Assembly (NCBI RefSeq): GCF_021379005.1
Contig: NZ_CP075171.1
Span: forward strand, 620,001-684,000
Direction of reading: 5' to 3'
From: Leptodesmis sichuanensis A121
Lineage (GTDB): Bacteria; Cyanobacteriota; Cyanobacteriia; Leptolyngbyales; Leptolyngbyaceae
Length of the DNA: 64,000 bases
Shown here: positions 16,364 through 25,733 of the stretch, piece by piece
How the letters are laid out: the number at the start of each line of letters is the position of its first letter
Position numbering within the stretch: the stretch's first letter is position 1
Notes under the pieces: model-generated
Seen by the model: only the letters and a program-made list of their open reading frames with translations
Told to the model about the DNA's origin: nothing
Database searches by the model: none
Position numbers and translations under genes: made by a program

Positions 16364-17860
16364 ATGAATACTGCTGCTTACAAATCTCAGATAATGGTGC
16401 AACGGCTGCTTTGGGGGGTGCTGCTCTCCCCCGCCTTGCTGCTGGATGCCAGTGGCGCGATTGCTCAGGTTCCTCAACAGGCACCTGCTCAGCCCACTGT
16501 TCGACCTGCTGCCCAACCGTTTGCCCAACCGTTTGCCCAACCCAATCCGGCACCATTTAATGACGATGGCTACCTGCTCGGGTCGGGCGATCGCATTAAA
16601 GTGGAAGTTTTTGATGTTCCCGAATTCACCGGGGAATACCTGGTTCTGCCCAATGGCACGATTAATATGCCAGTGGTGGGGCCAATTCCGGTGCAAAACC
16701 GCACTTTACAGCAGGCCGGGAAGACGATTTCAGCCCGGTATGCCGCCGTGTTGCAGCGCCCTACGGTGACAGTAGGATTGGTAACTGCCCGCCCAATCCG
16801 GATTGCCATTTCTGGAGAAGTCAATCGTCCTGGTTCTTACACGGTCTCTGCAACACCGACGGCAGAGGGAGGAGCCACCCTCAGTCGGACTTTGCAACTT
16901 GCCGAAGGGATTACTCAGGCGGCTGATCTGCGGCGGGTACAAATTCGGCGGGTGCAAGCCTACGGTTCTAGTGCGGGTCAGGTGATGACCGTTGATTTGT
17001 GGAGTTTGCTGCAGAATGCGGATCTGCAACAAGATTTGCAACTCCGAGATGGCGACAGTATCTTCATTCCAGCTACAACGGCGGTCAATCTGGAAGAAGC
17101 ACGACAATTATCTGCAGCCAACTTCGCAGCTCGGAATAATCGACCCTTAAAGGTTGCGGTAGTTGGGGAGGTGTACCGTCCCGGCCCTTATACCTTATTG
17201 GAAGGAGCGGTAGGGCAACCGAATCAGTTAATTAACCCAAACTTACTGCAAGTCCCCAGTGTCACCCGTGCGATTCAAATTGCTGGGGGCATTACTCAAT
17301 CTGCAGATATTCGGAATGTGCAAGTTCGTCGATTGACCCGCTCTGGGCCTCCTCAAATCATTAAATTAGACTTTTGGAAGTTATTAAAAACGGGAGATGT
17401 GCTACAAGATTTACCTCTACAAGATGGGGATACCGTGGAAATCCCCACTGCTACAAGTATTACTGACAATGAATTAACTGCTTTAGGAGCCGCTAGTTTT
17501 TCACCCGATAAAATTACGGTTAATGTTGTTGGTGAAGTAAAGGTGCCAGGGCCAGTTTCTATTCTGCCGAATTCACCTCTAAATCAGGCTATTTTGGCGG
17601 CTGGCGGATTTGTCAATAATCGAGCGAGCAAGACCGTTACACTGATTCGTTTAAATCCGAATGGAACCGTTGAGAAACGAGAAATTGGTACTAATTTTGC
17701 TCAAGGAGTTAGTCAACAAAATAATCCGGCCTTGCGAAATAATGACATTATTGTTGTGAAACGAAATGGTCTGGCAACATTTTCAGATGGATTGAACTCA
17801 GTGCTAGGGCCTTTTAATGGCATTTTGGGAGTGTTCAGGTTGTTTGGATTGGGTATCTAA
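16364..17860 (+). CDS. Polysaccharide export protein (Wza-like, SLBB domains)
   Basis: Outer-membrane/periplasmic export channel component of the EPS machine. From MNTAAYKSQI the protein has 498 residues; upstream codons are possible but do not add a signal. A signal-like hydrophobic stretch (about 12-34, ending AIAQ) is followed by a Pro/Gln-rich linker with repeated QPFAQPFAQP, the Poly_export domain (about 68-148, LLGSGDRIKVEVFDVPEFTGEYLVLPNGTI-type) and three SLBB units (about 145, 263 and 405; GEVNRPGSYTV, GEVYRPGPYTLL, GEVKVPGPVSIL). No lipobox Cys was seen, unlike E. coli Wza. First gene of the locus. Confidence 0.92.
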   Translation: MNTAAYKSQIMVQRLLWGVLLSPALLLDASGAIAQVPQQAPAQPTVRPAAQPFAQPFAQPNPAPFNDDGYLLGSGDRIKVEVFDVPEFTGEYLVLPNGTINMPVVGPIPVQNRTLQQAGKTISARYAAVLQRPTVTVGLVTARPIRIAISGEVNRPGSYTVSATPTAEGGATLSRTLQLAEGITQAADLRRVQIRRVQAYGSSAGQVMTVDLWSLLQNADLQQDLQLRDGDSIFIPATTAVNLEEARQLSAANFAARNNRPLKVAVVGEVYRPGPYTLLEGAVGQPNQLINPNLLQVPSVTRAIQIAGGITQSADIRNVQVRRLTRSGPPQIIKLDFWKLLKTGDVLQDLPLQDGDTVEIPTATSITDNELTALGAASFSPDKITVNVVGEVKVPGPVSILPNSPLNQAILAAGGFVNNRASKTVTLIRLNPNGTVEKREIGTNFAQGVSQQNNPALRNNDIIVVKRNGLATFSDGLNSVLGPFNGILGVFRLFGLGI

Positions 17861-18074
17861 TGGGTTCTCTAAGATAAGAAGGAATCCAGTTTTTTAATTG
17901 AACATTGGAGGTGATATAGTTAGCGAGTTCTATGTTAAAAGTAAACTGATATTACCTGGAAATGCTTATGAGTTCAATGCTATTCTGACTCCAAATTATC
18001 CTGTTTTTGCAGGAATTTTTTGATGATTGGATGTCGTTTTTGTGTTTTTTAGATGAATGCAAACAGGCTAATTC

Positions 18075-18141
18075 AGGTTCAGCTAGAGAACGCTCATTTT
18101 CCGATCAGAGAACCTACATTTCTGGTCTTAGACAAGGTTTA
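18075..18141 (+). repeat. Dispersed palindromic repeat, copy 3 (diverged)
   Basis: Recognisable by CAGCTAGAGAACG, CCGATCAGAGAA and GACAAGGTTT, but with several changes and a shortened left end. It is an older copy. Confidence 0.72.
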
Positions 18142-18239
18142 ATTCTGGCTTTGATCAAATGAAAAAGCATTGAACTCCTATTGCTAAAAAACACAGGATA
18201 TTAATGATCGGGTTGCCTACCAGTCCTGCATTTGTAATT

Positions 18240-18311
18240 AAACCAAGTCCAGCTAAAGAACGGTCGTTTTTCGATCAGAGAAACTCCGGTTCTGGACTTG
18301 GACAAGGTTTA
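18240..18311 (+). repeat. Dispersed palindromic repeat, copy 4
   Basis: AAACCAAGTCCAGC...GACAAGGTTT with central CGGTCG and CGATCAG half-sites around a T-run. It is close to copy 2 base for base. Confidence 0.88.
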
Positions 18312-18393
18312 GTACTGCAGATGCAAGGCGAGTCTCAGAAAGTGATCACTGATAACTGTCTTAATCCTGATCTGAACTCATCTGGTTGCGCGC

Positions 18394-19482
18394 ATGAAGA
18401 TTGCTCTAGTTCACGACTATTTAACTCAACGAGGAGGAGCAGAGCGGGTTTTTGAACTGCTTTGCAAACGTTTTCCAGAGGCCGATATCTATACCTCTCT
18501 CTATGATCCCAAGCACACGATCGACTTGGGCGATCGCCTCGTCAATACCACCGTTCTGCAAAAGATTCCGGGAGCTGCGAGATATTTCCGACTGATGGCT
18601 CCCTTCTACTTTCCGGCCTTTCGGGCGCTGGATTTGCAGGCTTATGACCTGATTATCAGTAGCAGTACCAGTTTTGCCAAAGGAGTGAAAAAGCGCCCCG
18701 GTGCAACTCACATCTGTTTCTGTCACAATGTCACTCGTTTTCTCTGGGATACCCAGACCTATCTACGTGACTTCCGCCGCTATCAACACTTCTATCCCCT
18801 GATTGAACAGGTCTTTCAGGTGATGCGCAAGTTTGACCTGAAGTATGCTCAGGAACCTGACTTTTATATTGCTAACTCCAGCACGGTTGCAGAGCGCATC
18901 CGGCGAGTGTATGGCAAGCCCTCACTGGTGATTAACTATCCCATTGATACACAACGTTTCACCTTCTCTGCTCAGAAGGATGAATTCTATTTAGCCTCTG
19001 CTCGCTTGATCAGCTACAAGCGCTTAGATGTGATTGTTGAAGCCTTCAATTGGCTGGGCTGGCCACTGAAGATTATGGGAGATGGGCCAGAACGGGAACG
19101 TCTGCAAGCGCAAGCTCGACCTAATGTGGAGTTTGTCGGCCATGTCAGCGATCGGGAACGGATGCGATTGTTGGCCAGGGCGCGATCGGTGGTGGTGGCG
19201 GCTCTGGAAGATTACGGCCTGGTGCCTGTAGAAGCCAATGCCAGTGGCACCCCGGTGATTGCCTATGGAGCCGGAGGCGTGCTGGATACTCAAATTCCTG
19301 GGGAAACGGGGGTCTTCTTCACTCGACAGTCTCCCGAAGCTCTCCAGGCTGCTCTTTTAAATGCCTGTCATATTTCCTGGAACTACCAGAAGATCCGCGA
19401 TCATGCCATCAGTCAATTTTCTGAGGCGGCTTTCTTCACCAAAGTAGAACAGGCCATAGACCAGGTTTGTCCACTGGCTTGA
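18394..19482 (+). CDS. Glycosyltransferase family 4
   Basis: 362-residue GT-B retaining glycosyltransferase. The N-terminal lobe shows HDYLTQRGGAERVFE (acceptor side, about 7-21). The C-terminal lobe has SARLISYKRLDVIVEAF (about 196-212), MGDGPERERL, and the donor-binding E-x7-E in EDYGLVPVEANASGTPVIAYG (about 272-292). It resembles mannosyl/rhamnosyl transferases of O-antigen and EPS clusters. The sugar is not deducible. It is the first gene after the repeat-bearing gap and lies 31 bp before the Wzc-like gene. Confidence 0.9.
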   Translation: MKIALVHDYLTQRGGAERVFELLCKRFPEADIYTSLYDPKHTIDLGDRLVNTTVLQKIPGAARYFRLMAPFYFPAFRALDLQAYDLIISSSTSFAKGVKKRPGATHICFCHNVTRFLWDTQTYLRDFRRYQHFYPLIEQVFQVMRKFDLKYAQEPDFYIANSSTVAERIRRVYGKPSLVINYPIDTQRFTFSAQKDEFYLASARLISYKRLDVIVEAFNWLGWPLKIMGDGPERERLQAQARPNVEFVGHVSDRERMRLLARARSVVVAALEDYGLVPVEANASGTPVIAYGAGGVLDTQIPGETGVFFTRQSPEALQAALLNACHISWNYQKIRDHAISQFSEAAFFTKVEQAIDQVCPLA

Positions 19483-19513
19483 AATCAATGTTAATCAATA
19501 TAAGGAACTGACT

Positions 19514-21763
19514 ATGCAAGCAACCCAACCCTATTTACATCCAGTGGCTGAATCTGAACCGGGCTACGGCCAGTTGCTGGCGGTATTAGTGCGCCGACGT
19601 TTCTGGGTATTGGGAGCATTGATTGCCGCGATCGGGATAGGCGCACTTTACACGCTGCGGAAGGAACCGACTTACATTAGTTCCATGCAATTGCTGGTAG
19701 AACCGAACTATCAGGGCAAGCAAGGATCTCAAAGCGGATTAACGAGTGAATTTTCTGACACGAAAGTTGAAATTGATGATGCCACTCAAATTAACCTGAT
19801 GCAGAGTTCCAATTTATTGCGTAAAGCCATGAAACTGCTGCAGGTGAAGTATCCGGATATTAACCCCAGCAATCCGGGAAGTGTTGCCCAATTTAAAAAG
19901 GCTGTCAGTGTTGGGCAGGTTTCTAGCACTGGTAAAAACCCAGTTGGCACCAAGATCTTTCAGGTCACTTATACCGACAACGACCCTCTGAGAACTCAGG
20001 ATGCTTTGCAGGCGTTGCAAAAAGTCTACCTGGACTACAATCTGGAACAACAAAAAGTCCGATTGATCCGGGGGTTGTCCTTTGTGAATCAGCAGTTGCC
20101 CCAGGCGAATCGGAAAGTAAAGGAGGCAGAAGCGGCTCTGGAGAAGTTTCGTCGCGAACAGGAGTTAATTGACCCAGAATTTCAAGCAAAAACTCAAGCT
20201 GAAGCCTGGAACCGGATCCAACAAGAACGACAAACCACGCAGACTCAGCTTCAAGAATTACAGAGCCGCTATGCAAACTTGCAACGGCAACTGGCTTTGT
20301 CTCCCCAACAGGCGGTGATTGCGGCCCGTCTGAGCCAGTCTCCTCGCTATCAAGCGTTGTTGAATGAGATTCAAAAGACGGAACTTTCCTTAGTGCGGCA
20401 ACGTCTTCGATTTAAGGACAATACCGACTTTGTGCAGCAGGTTTTGAATCAACGTCAAAAACAAATGACCCTGTTGCAAACTGAAGTTCAACGGGTGCTG
20501 GGAGACAGCGCTGCTCAAGCCAATGTCAACGGCGGTGGGCTGCTCTCACAAGGACAGTTAGGCGGTTTGGACTTAACATTAGTGGGGCAACTGGTAGATA
20601 CTCAGGTGAATTTGCGAGCGACGGAAGCTCGTGCCCGTAGCTTAGAAGCAACGGAACAACAGATTCGGGCTCAGTTAAAGCGGTTTCCCCAGTTGCTGGC
20701 TGAATATGGGCGATTGCAACCGGAGGTGGAACTATCACGAGACACCCTCAAGCAATTGCTAAAAGCTCAGCAGGACATTGGCTTGGAAATTGCTCGCGGT
20801 GGATTTGATTGGCAGATTGTGGAAGCGCCAGGTTACGGCCTGAAAACCGGGCCTGACATGAAGAGGAATCTTCTGCTGGCGGCTGTAGCAGGGCTATTTC
20901 TAGGAAGCTTAGCGGCCTTTGCCAGAGAAGCAGCAGATGATGCTGTTCATAGTTCTGATGAGTTAAAGAAACAAACTCAGGTGCCTTTATTAGGCATGAT
21001 GCCAGAGTTATCTCTATCTCTGGAATCTGAGGATGATAAGCCGTTACTCAATCTGCCTTTTAGTAAAGCTGCGCCAACCACTCAACCCACGATCGCTCAG
21101 GTGCTTCAGTGGCAGCCATTCCGCGAATCCCTCGATTTGCTGTATCAAAATCTGCAACTCTTGAGCACTGCGGCGAACCCGTTGAAATCGATCATGGTGA
21201 CATCTGCCTTAGCAGGAGAAGGGAAATCTACCCTGGTCTTGGGTCTGGCAATTAGTGCCGCCCGCTTGCATCAACGAGTGCTGCTGATTGATGCCGATTT
21301 ACGCCGTCCCAGCCTGCATGAATTACTCAATCTACCCAATGATCAGGGATTGTCTACTTTACTGGCCAGCGATGCTCCGATTCCAACTCACATTGGAATG
21401 CAGGATTCTAAGCTGCGTAATAATATTTCTGTGATCACTGCAGGGCCAAGTCCGGCGGATCCAGCTAAGTTATTGAGTTCCCAACGGTTGCGAGACGTGA
21501 TCACCACGTTTGAGCAAATTTATGATCTGGTATTGCTAGATGTACCACCTGTTTTGGGCATGGTAGATGCTATGTTGGTGGCTTCTTGCTGTAGCGGTGC
21601 GGTGATGGTGGGACGGCTCGATCGCGTAACCCGCTCTGAACTGACCCAGGCCACTACCATGCTTAACCAGTTAAATGTCATCGGGGTAGTTGCCAATGGA
21701 GCGAATTATCAGATTCGCGGCCAAGAAAACCAGCGATCAAAACGCGATCGCTCAGTAAATTAA
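19514..21763 (+). CDS. Wzc-like polysaccharide co-polymerase with BY-kinase domain
   Basis: 749 residues controlling chain length and export. A Wzz domain has membrane helices at about 29-46 and 462-480 around a long periplasmic coiled coil (about 190-420). It is fused to a cytoplasmic BY-kinase: Walker A AGEGKST (567-573), Walker A' LLIDADLRRP (600-609) and Walker B LVLLD (672-676). The C-terminus (YQIRGQENQRSKRDRSVN) lacks the usual tyrosine cluster, having only one Tyr in the last 20, so classical tail autophosphorylation is doubtful. AAGGAACTGACT gives a ribosome site before the ATG. Confidence 0.92.
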   Translation: MQATQPYLHPVAESEPGYGQLLAVLVRRRFWVLGALIAAIGIGALYTLRKEPTYISSMQLLVEPNYQGKQGSQSGLTSEFSDTKVEIDDATQINLMQSSNLLRKAMKLLQVKYPDINPSNPGSVAQFKKAVSVGQVSSTGKNPVGTKIFQVTYTDNDPLRTQDALQALQKVYLDYNLEQQKVRLIRGLSFVNQQLPQANRKVKEAEAALEKFRREQELIDPEFQAKTQAEAWNRIQQERQTTQTQLQELQSRYANLQRQLALSPQQAVIAARLSQSPRYQALLNEIQKTELSLVRQRLRFKDNTDFVQQVLNQRQKQMTLLQTEVQRVLGDSAAQANVNGGGLLSQGQLGGLDLTLVGQLVDTQVNLRATEARARSLEATEQQIRAQLKRFPQLLAEYGRLQPEVELSRDTLKQLLKAQQDIGLEIARGGFDWQIVEAPGYGLKTGPDMKRNLLLAAVAGLFLGSLAAFAREAADDAVHSSDELKKQTQVPLLGMMPELSLSLESEDDKPLLNLPFSKAAPTTQPTIAQVLQWQPFRESLDLLYQNLQLLSTAANPLKSIMVTSALAGEGKSTLVLGLAISAARLHQRVLLIDADLRRPSLHELLNLPNDQGLSTLLASDAPIPTHIGMQDSKLRNNISVITAGPSPADPAKLLSSQRLRDVITTFEQIYDLVLLDVPPVLGMVDAMLVASCCSGAVMVGRLDRVTRSELTQATTMLNQLNVIGVVANGANYQIRGQENQRSKRDRSVN

Positions 21764-21900
21764 TCCTAATTGCCAAGTTGATCGATAATCTGTTGTAAGT
21801 TGATGCGGTTAAGACTCTATTAGTTTAGAAATCAGGTTAACGCTTGTCGTGATTTTCCTGTTTCTTGTCGTTACCCATACTGGGTTCAGCGAGGCATTCT

Positions 21901-22824
21901 ATGAACCACTCCTCTCATTCTCTCAAGGTATTACCAAAATCTCTTCCTACTTCAGTGAGCAACTTCGTGAACTACAGCTTACTCTGGCGACAACGGAAAT
22001 TAATTGTCCGTTTTGCCAGCGATCGATATGGCAGTTGGAATTTCCCTCCCTGTAGCCGTTCGGACTGGTTGGTGGATTGTTTGCAGCGATCGCCAGTGAA
22101 GTTGGTGAAGCTGGATCTGAGTCTGGGCGAAACGAATTTAAAGACCTGGGCTGATGCCTGTCACAAAGCCAATAAGGTGGCCTATGTACGGTTGCCGGCT
22201 ACGGCTCAACTGCCCCAGAAGCAGCATCCCTTTAACTGGCGACTCAAACGTCTTTTTGATTGGCTGATTGCGGCACTACTGCTGGTTCTTCTAAGTCCAG
22301 TCATGGCCTGGGTTGCTCTGCTCATTACCTGGTTCTCACCGGGGCCAATTTTCTTCTATCAATGGCGGGTGGGAGAGCGGGGTAAACTGTTCAAAATCAT
22401 CAAGTTTCGCACGATGGATATTGGTGCAGAACAATTGCATCATCAGGTGATGGGATCCCAGGAAGGACTGCACAAGCTCAAAGATGATCCCCGAATTACG
22501 GCTTTAGGCCGCTGGATCCGGCGGTATAGCCTGGATGAGTTACCCCAGTTATTGAATGTTCTGAAAGGCGAAATGAGTTTAGTGGGGCCTCGTCCCTGGG
22601 CGTTGTATGATGCCATCCGCATCAGCCCCGACTTGCAACATCGGTTGAATGCCTTACCGGGCATTACGGGAGCCTGGCAGGTTGAAGCCAGAGCCACCAT
22701 GCGAGACTTAAGTACAGTCAACCGGGGTGATCTGCGGTACTTACACGGTTGGTCTTTGTGGAAGGACTTTAGATTCTTGCTGCTCACCATTCCTAAAGTG
22801 ATTGCCGGATTTGGAGCCTACTAA
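21901..22824 (+). CDS. Undecaprenyl-phosphate sugar phosphotransferase (HepC/WcaJ-like)
   Basis: Initiating enzyme: transfers a sugar-1-phosphate to the lipid carrier at the membrane. 308 residues from MNHSSHSLK; an earlier TTG is possible. It has an unconserved N-terminal 110 residues, one membrane helix (about 117-142) and the catalytic core with KRLFDWLIAALLL, FKIIKFRTMDIGAE, DEL in YSLDELPQLLNVLKGEMSLVGPRP and GITGAWQVEARA. The short form without the 4-helix N-terminus and the ending PKVIAGFGAY match cyanobacterial HepC. HepC is known from heterocyst polysaccharide, but heterocyst function here cannot be claimed. Confidence 0.88.
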   Translation: MNHSSHSLKVLPKSLPTSVSNFVNYSLLWRQRKLIVRFASDRYGSWNFPPCSRSDWLVDCLQRSPVKLVKLDLSLGETNLKTWADACHKANKVAYVRLPATAQLPQKQHPFNWRLKRLFDWLIAALLLVLLSPVMAWVALLITWFSPGPIFFYQWRVGERGKLFKIIKFRTMDIGAEQLHHQVMGSQEGLHKLKDDPRITALGRWIRRYSLDELPQLLNVLKGEMSLVGPRPWALYDAIRISPDLQHRLNALPGITGAWQVEARATMRDLSTVNRGDLRYLHGWSLWKDFRFLLLTIPKVIAGFGAY

Positions 22825-22829
22825 AGATC

Positions 22830-23657
22830 ATGCACACGAATGAACTGGTAATTGAAGCGGGTCGAATCGAACGGCAGTACTGGAAGGATATCTGGAAATA
22901 CCGGGAACTGTTTTACTTCCTGGCATGGCGGGATATTCTGGTGCGTTACAAGCAAACCGCGATCGGTCTAGCCTGGGCTTTGATTCGACCCTTTCTGACA
23001 ATGGTGGTATTTACAGTGGTGTTTGGACAATTGGCCAAGCTCCCTTCTCAGGGAAATGCTCCCTATGCCATCATGGTGTTTGCGGCTCTGTTACCCTGGC
23101 AGTTCTTTTCCAGTGCTTTGGGGGAATGTGGTAATAGTTTGCTGAGAAATAGCAACCTTATTTCTAAGGTCTATTTCCCTCGTCTCATCGTACCGATCAG
23201 TGCTGTCATTGTCAGTTTTGTTGATTTTTTAATCTCAGGCATGATTCTGGTTGGATTGATGGCCTGGTATAACTTTATTCCCGATTGGCGCATTCTCACC
23301 TTACCTCTTTTCATTGCGATCGCGTGTATGGCCGCTTTGGGAGCAGGGTTGTGGTTGGCAGCGCTGAATGTGGAATACCGGGATTTTCAATACATTATTC
23401 CGTTCATCATTCAACTGGGGCTGTATATTTCTCCCGTTGGCTTCAGTAGCAAGATTGTGCCAGAACAGTGGCGATTATTGTATTCCCTCAATCCAATGGT
23501 GGGTGTGATTGATGGCTTCCGGTGGGCAATCTTAAGAGGGGAATCTGCCATTTACCTGCCGGGATTTCTGCTTTCTCTGGGACTGGTTATTCTGCTGTTT
23601 TTGAGCGGTATCTGGTATTTCCGGCGTACAGAGAAGGTTTTTGCAGATGTAATTTAG
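22830..23657 (+). CDS. Polysaccharide ABC exporter, permease (Wzm-like)
   Basis: 275 residues of ABC-2 type permease with six hydrophobic helices. The family markers are clear: ELFYFLAWRDILVRYKQTAIGLAWALIRPFLTMVVF-type N-terminus, NLISKVYFPRLIVPIS (about 110-125) and ALNVEYRDFQYIIPF (about 176-190, the YRD coupling segment). It starts five bases after the priming transferase stop, so the two are co-translated. With the ATPase at 23858 it would export a finished glycan from the cytoplasm. Confidence 0.92.
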   Translation: MHTNELVIEAGRIERQYWKDIWKYRELFYFLAWRDILVRYKQTAIGLAWALIRPFLTMVVFTVVFGQLAKLPSQGNAPYAIMVFAALLPWQFFSSALGECGNSLLRNSNLISKVYFPRLIVPISAVIVSFVDFLISGMILVGLMAWYNFIPDWRILTLPLFIAIACMAALGAGLWLAALNVEYRDFQYIIPFIIQLGLYISPVGFSSKIVPEQWRLLYSLNPMVGVIDGFRWAILRGESAIYLPGFLLSLGLVILLFLSGIWYFRRTEKVFADVI

Positions 23658-23857
23658 GAGAGTAGGAGTGTCAGGGAAACTGCGATCGGGATCTGCTTCT
23701 GATACTTCACTGAGGTCGTGATTAAGCTCTGCGAAATGTCAAGAAAAAGTGAGCGATCGTCCTGGCATTCTCCTGATTATGTAACGAAATCTTTGTATAA
23801 GACTCAAGACGGCATTGTCATCACTGTGAACGATATACCTGAAGGGACTACAAACTC

Positions 23858-25153
23858 ATGGGTGATCCGGTCATTCGCGTTGAAAATTTGAGTAAGAAGT
23901 ATGTCCTCAGTCACCAACAGGATCAGGACAGCCACAAGACGTTGCGAGATGCGATCGCGGCTGGTGCAACATCCTTATTTAGACAAATCCGAAATCCATC
24001 CAAAATCCAAAATCCCAACCATGAAGAATTCTGGGCACTGAAAGATGTGTCCTTTGAGATTAAGCAGGGCGATCGAGTTGGCATTATTGGCCGTAATGGA
24101 GCCGGAAAGTCAACCCTGCTGAAGATCCTCAGCCGCATTGTAGAACCCACAACAGGACGCATCCGGATTAAGGGACGGGTGGCAAGTTTACTGGAAGTGG
24201 GAACAGGATTTCACCCAGAGCTAACCGGACGGGAAAATGTCTTCCTGAATGGGGCCATTCTGGGCATGAGTAAAACTGAAATCCAACGCAAGTTTGATGA
24301 AATTGTGGCGTTTGCCGAGATTGAAAAGTTTCTGGATACCCCTGTTAAACGTTACTCCTCCGGAATGTATGTGCGTCTTGCGTTTGCCGTTGCAGCCCAT
24401 CTGGAACCAGAGATCCTGATTGTCGATGAGGTATTGGCAGTAGGAGATGCTTCTTTCCAAAAAAAGTGCTTGGGAAAGATGGAGAATGTTAGCCAAGAGG
24501 GAAGAACAGTTTTGTTTGTCAGCCATAATATGGCAGCAATGAGAGCCTTGTGCAGCAGAGCACTGCTAATGAAAAAAGGTCACTTGCGTTTAGATGCAGA
24601 TATTGGAGATGCTATCGACAACTACTTGGCAGAGGATACTACCTCAGACTCTTCAATTGTATGGGATATTAACAATGCTCCAAAATCTTCCTTGATTCGT
24701 TTTATTGAAGCTTCCCTTTTAGATGAGCGGAATCAGCCGACTTCTCAGATTGATTGTCGAAAAGGTTTCTCGATTAATGTTAAATATGAGGTGCTAAAGC
24801 CAATCAAAAACCTAAGAATTGGTTTTTTCATGCAAAACTCGGAAGGAATCCCAATTTGTGGTTCTACTGATTTCAACTCTAACAGAGACTCTAAAACAGA
24901 ACCTGGAGTATATCTAAGCAGATGCAGCTTTCCTGGCTACATACTAAATACTGGTACATATACAATTCAGCTTGGAGCAGATTATACCTCTAGCTTAGCT
25001 AATCCTGTTTTAACTCCATTTTGTTTAGGGTTCTCGATCGAAGACATAGAAGGACATGGAGCAGAAAGCCACAAACTTCCAGGAGTATTACGACCAAAGC
25101 TAAACTGGGATTTTCAGGAACTAGATACTAATAAAGTATATTCTTTTAAATAA
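23858..25153 (+). CDS. Polysaccharide ABC exporter, ATPase with carbohydrate-binding tail (Wzt-like)
   Basis: 431 residues. ABC domain with Walker A GRNGAGKST (78-86), signature YSSGMYVRLAF (166-176), Walker B ILIVDEVLAVGD (186-197) and the H-loop VSHN. After about 255 comes a C-terminal Wzt-type beta-sandwich (FIEASLLDERNQPT, GFFMQNSEGIPICGS, GTYTIQLGADY), which in relatives reads the glycan end modification before export. An unusual stretch at about 43-54 (IRNPSKIQNPNH) is encoded by short repeats AAATCC/AAAATCC. It is separated from the permease by 200 bp without a gene, so may have its own promoter. Confidence 0.92.
   Translation: MGDPVIRVENLSKKYVLSHQQDQDSHKTLRDAIAAGATSLFRQIRNPSKIQNPNHEEFWALKDVSFEIKQGDRVGIIGRNGAGKSTLLKILSRIVEPTTGRIRIKGRVASLLEVGTGFHPELTGRENVFLNGAILGMSKTEIQRKFDEIVAFAEIEKFLDTPVKRYSSGMYVRLAFAVAAHLEPEILIVDEVLAVGDASFQKKCLGKMENVSQEGRTVLFVSHNMAAMRALCSRALLMKKGHLRLDADIGDAIDNYLAEDTTSDSSIVWDINNAPKSSLIRFIEASLLDERNQPTSQIDCRKGFSINVKYEVLKPIKNLRIGFFMQNSEGIPICGSTDFNSNRDSKTEPGVYLSRCSFPGYILNTGTYTIQLGADYTSSLANPVLTPFCLGFSIEDIEGHGAESHKLPGVLRPKLNWDFQELDTNKVYSFK
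23985..24016. repeat. In-frame short repeat within wzt-like gene
   Basis: AAATCC, AAATCCATCC, AAAATCC, AAAATCCC in tandem, read as IRNPSKIQNPN. Same sequence style as the repeats inside lnt. Confidence 0.7.
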
Positions 25154-25160
25154 ATTTAAT

Positions 25161-25625
25161 ATGCTTTGGTTAAAACGAAAGTTAAACTCATTCTTTCATC
25201 ATTACCTAGATGCTTACCTCAAGGAGTATCTCAAGAAAAACTTGCCAACTCAGTATTTAATTTTTGGAGATGAATCTCGCCTGGAAATCGCTAAAACTGC
25301 CATCATTAACAACGCTCTCTTCAATCTTTCATCGGGAAAAATAACTGTGGAAGATCATGTTTTTTTCGGGCACAATGTTACTCTTTTAACTGGCATACAT
25401 GATTACAATAAGTTTGATAGAGAAAGGCAAATCAGCTATCCTGAGTCTGGTAGAGATATAGTTATTGAAAGAGGCGCATGGATTGCTAGTAATGCAATCA
25501 TTCTCGCGCCCTGTAGAGTTGGAAAACATTCTGTCGTAGCTGCTGGAGCTTTAATTAATAAAGATGTTCCTCCTTTTACCGTAGTTGCCGGAGTTCCTGC
25601 AAAAGTAATTAAACAAATTCAATAA
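25161..25625 (+). CDS. Left-handed beta-helix acetyltransferase
   Basis: 154 residues. The hexapeptide pattern is visible from about 60 onwards: ITVEDHVFFGHNVTLLTGIHD, IVIERGAWIASNAIILAPCRVGKHSVVAAGALINKDVPPFTVVAGVPAKVI. The catalytic His is probably the GIHDY one (about 80). The end VVAGVPAKVIK is typical of O-acetyltransferases of the WbbJ/maltose acetyltransferase group. It probably acetylates a sugar of the polymer or the nucleotide-sugar precursor. It follows the ATPase gene by seven bases. Base composition from here to about 28.6 kb is visibly more AT-rich. Confidence 0.88.
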   Translation: MLWLKRKLNSFFHHYLDAYLKEYLKKNLPTQYLIFGDESRLEIAKTAIINNALFNLSSGKITVEDHVFFGHNVTLLTGIHDYNKFDRERQISYPESGRDIVIERGAWIASNAIILAPCRVGKHSVVAAGALINKDVPPFTVVAGVPAKVIKQIQ

Positions 25626-25733
25626 TCTCTATTTTGTACATAAAAAGTTTGTTCTTATAATGGCTTTGCTTATATTAAAGCTGCTTTAAACTGTTTAATC
25701 GGTAAGGGATTACTAGCTACTAGGAAAGGGATT

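Larger units (their letters stand above)
17861..18393. other. 533-bp non-coding gap with two palindromic repeats
   Basis: Between the export gene and the first glycosyltransferase there is no convincing gene. It contains two copies of the dispersed repeat (18075-18141 and 18240-18311) in the same orientation, about 165 bp apart, which may separate transcription units. Confidence 0.6.

Noticed and set aside
21865-21900. TTG start giving 12 more residues in the priming transferase
   Set aside because: A normal ATG follows at 21901 and the added residues carry no conserved feature.
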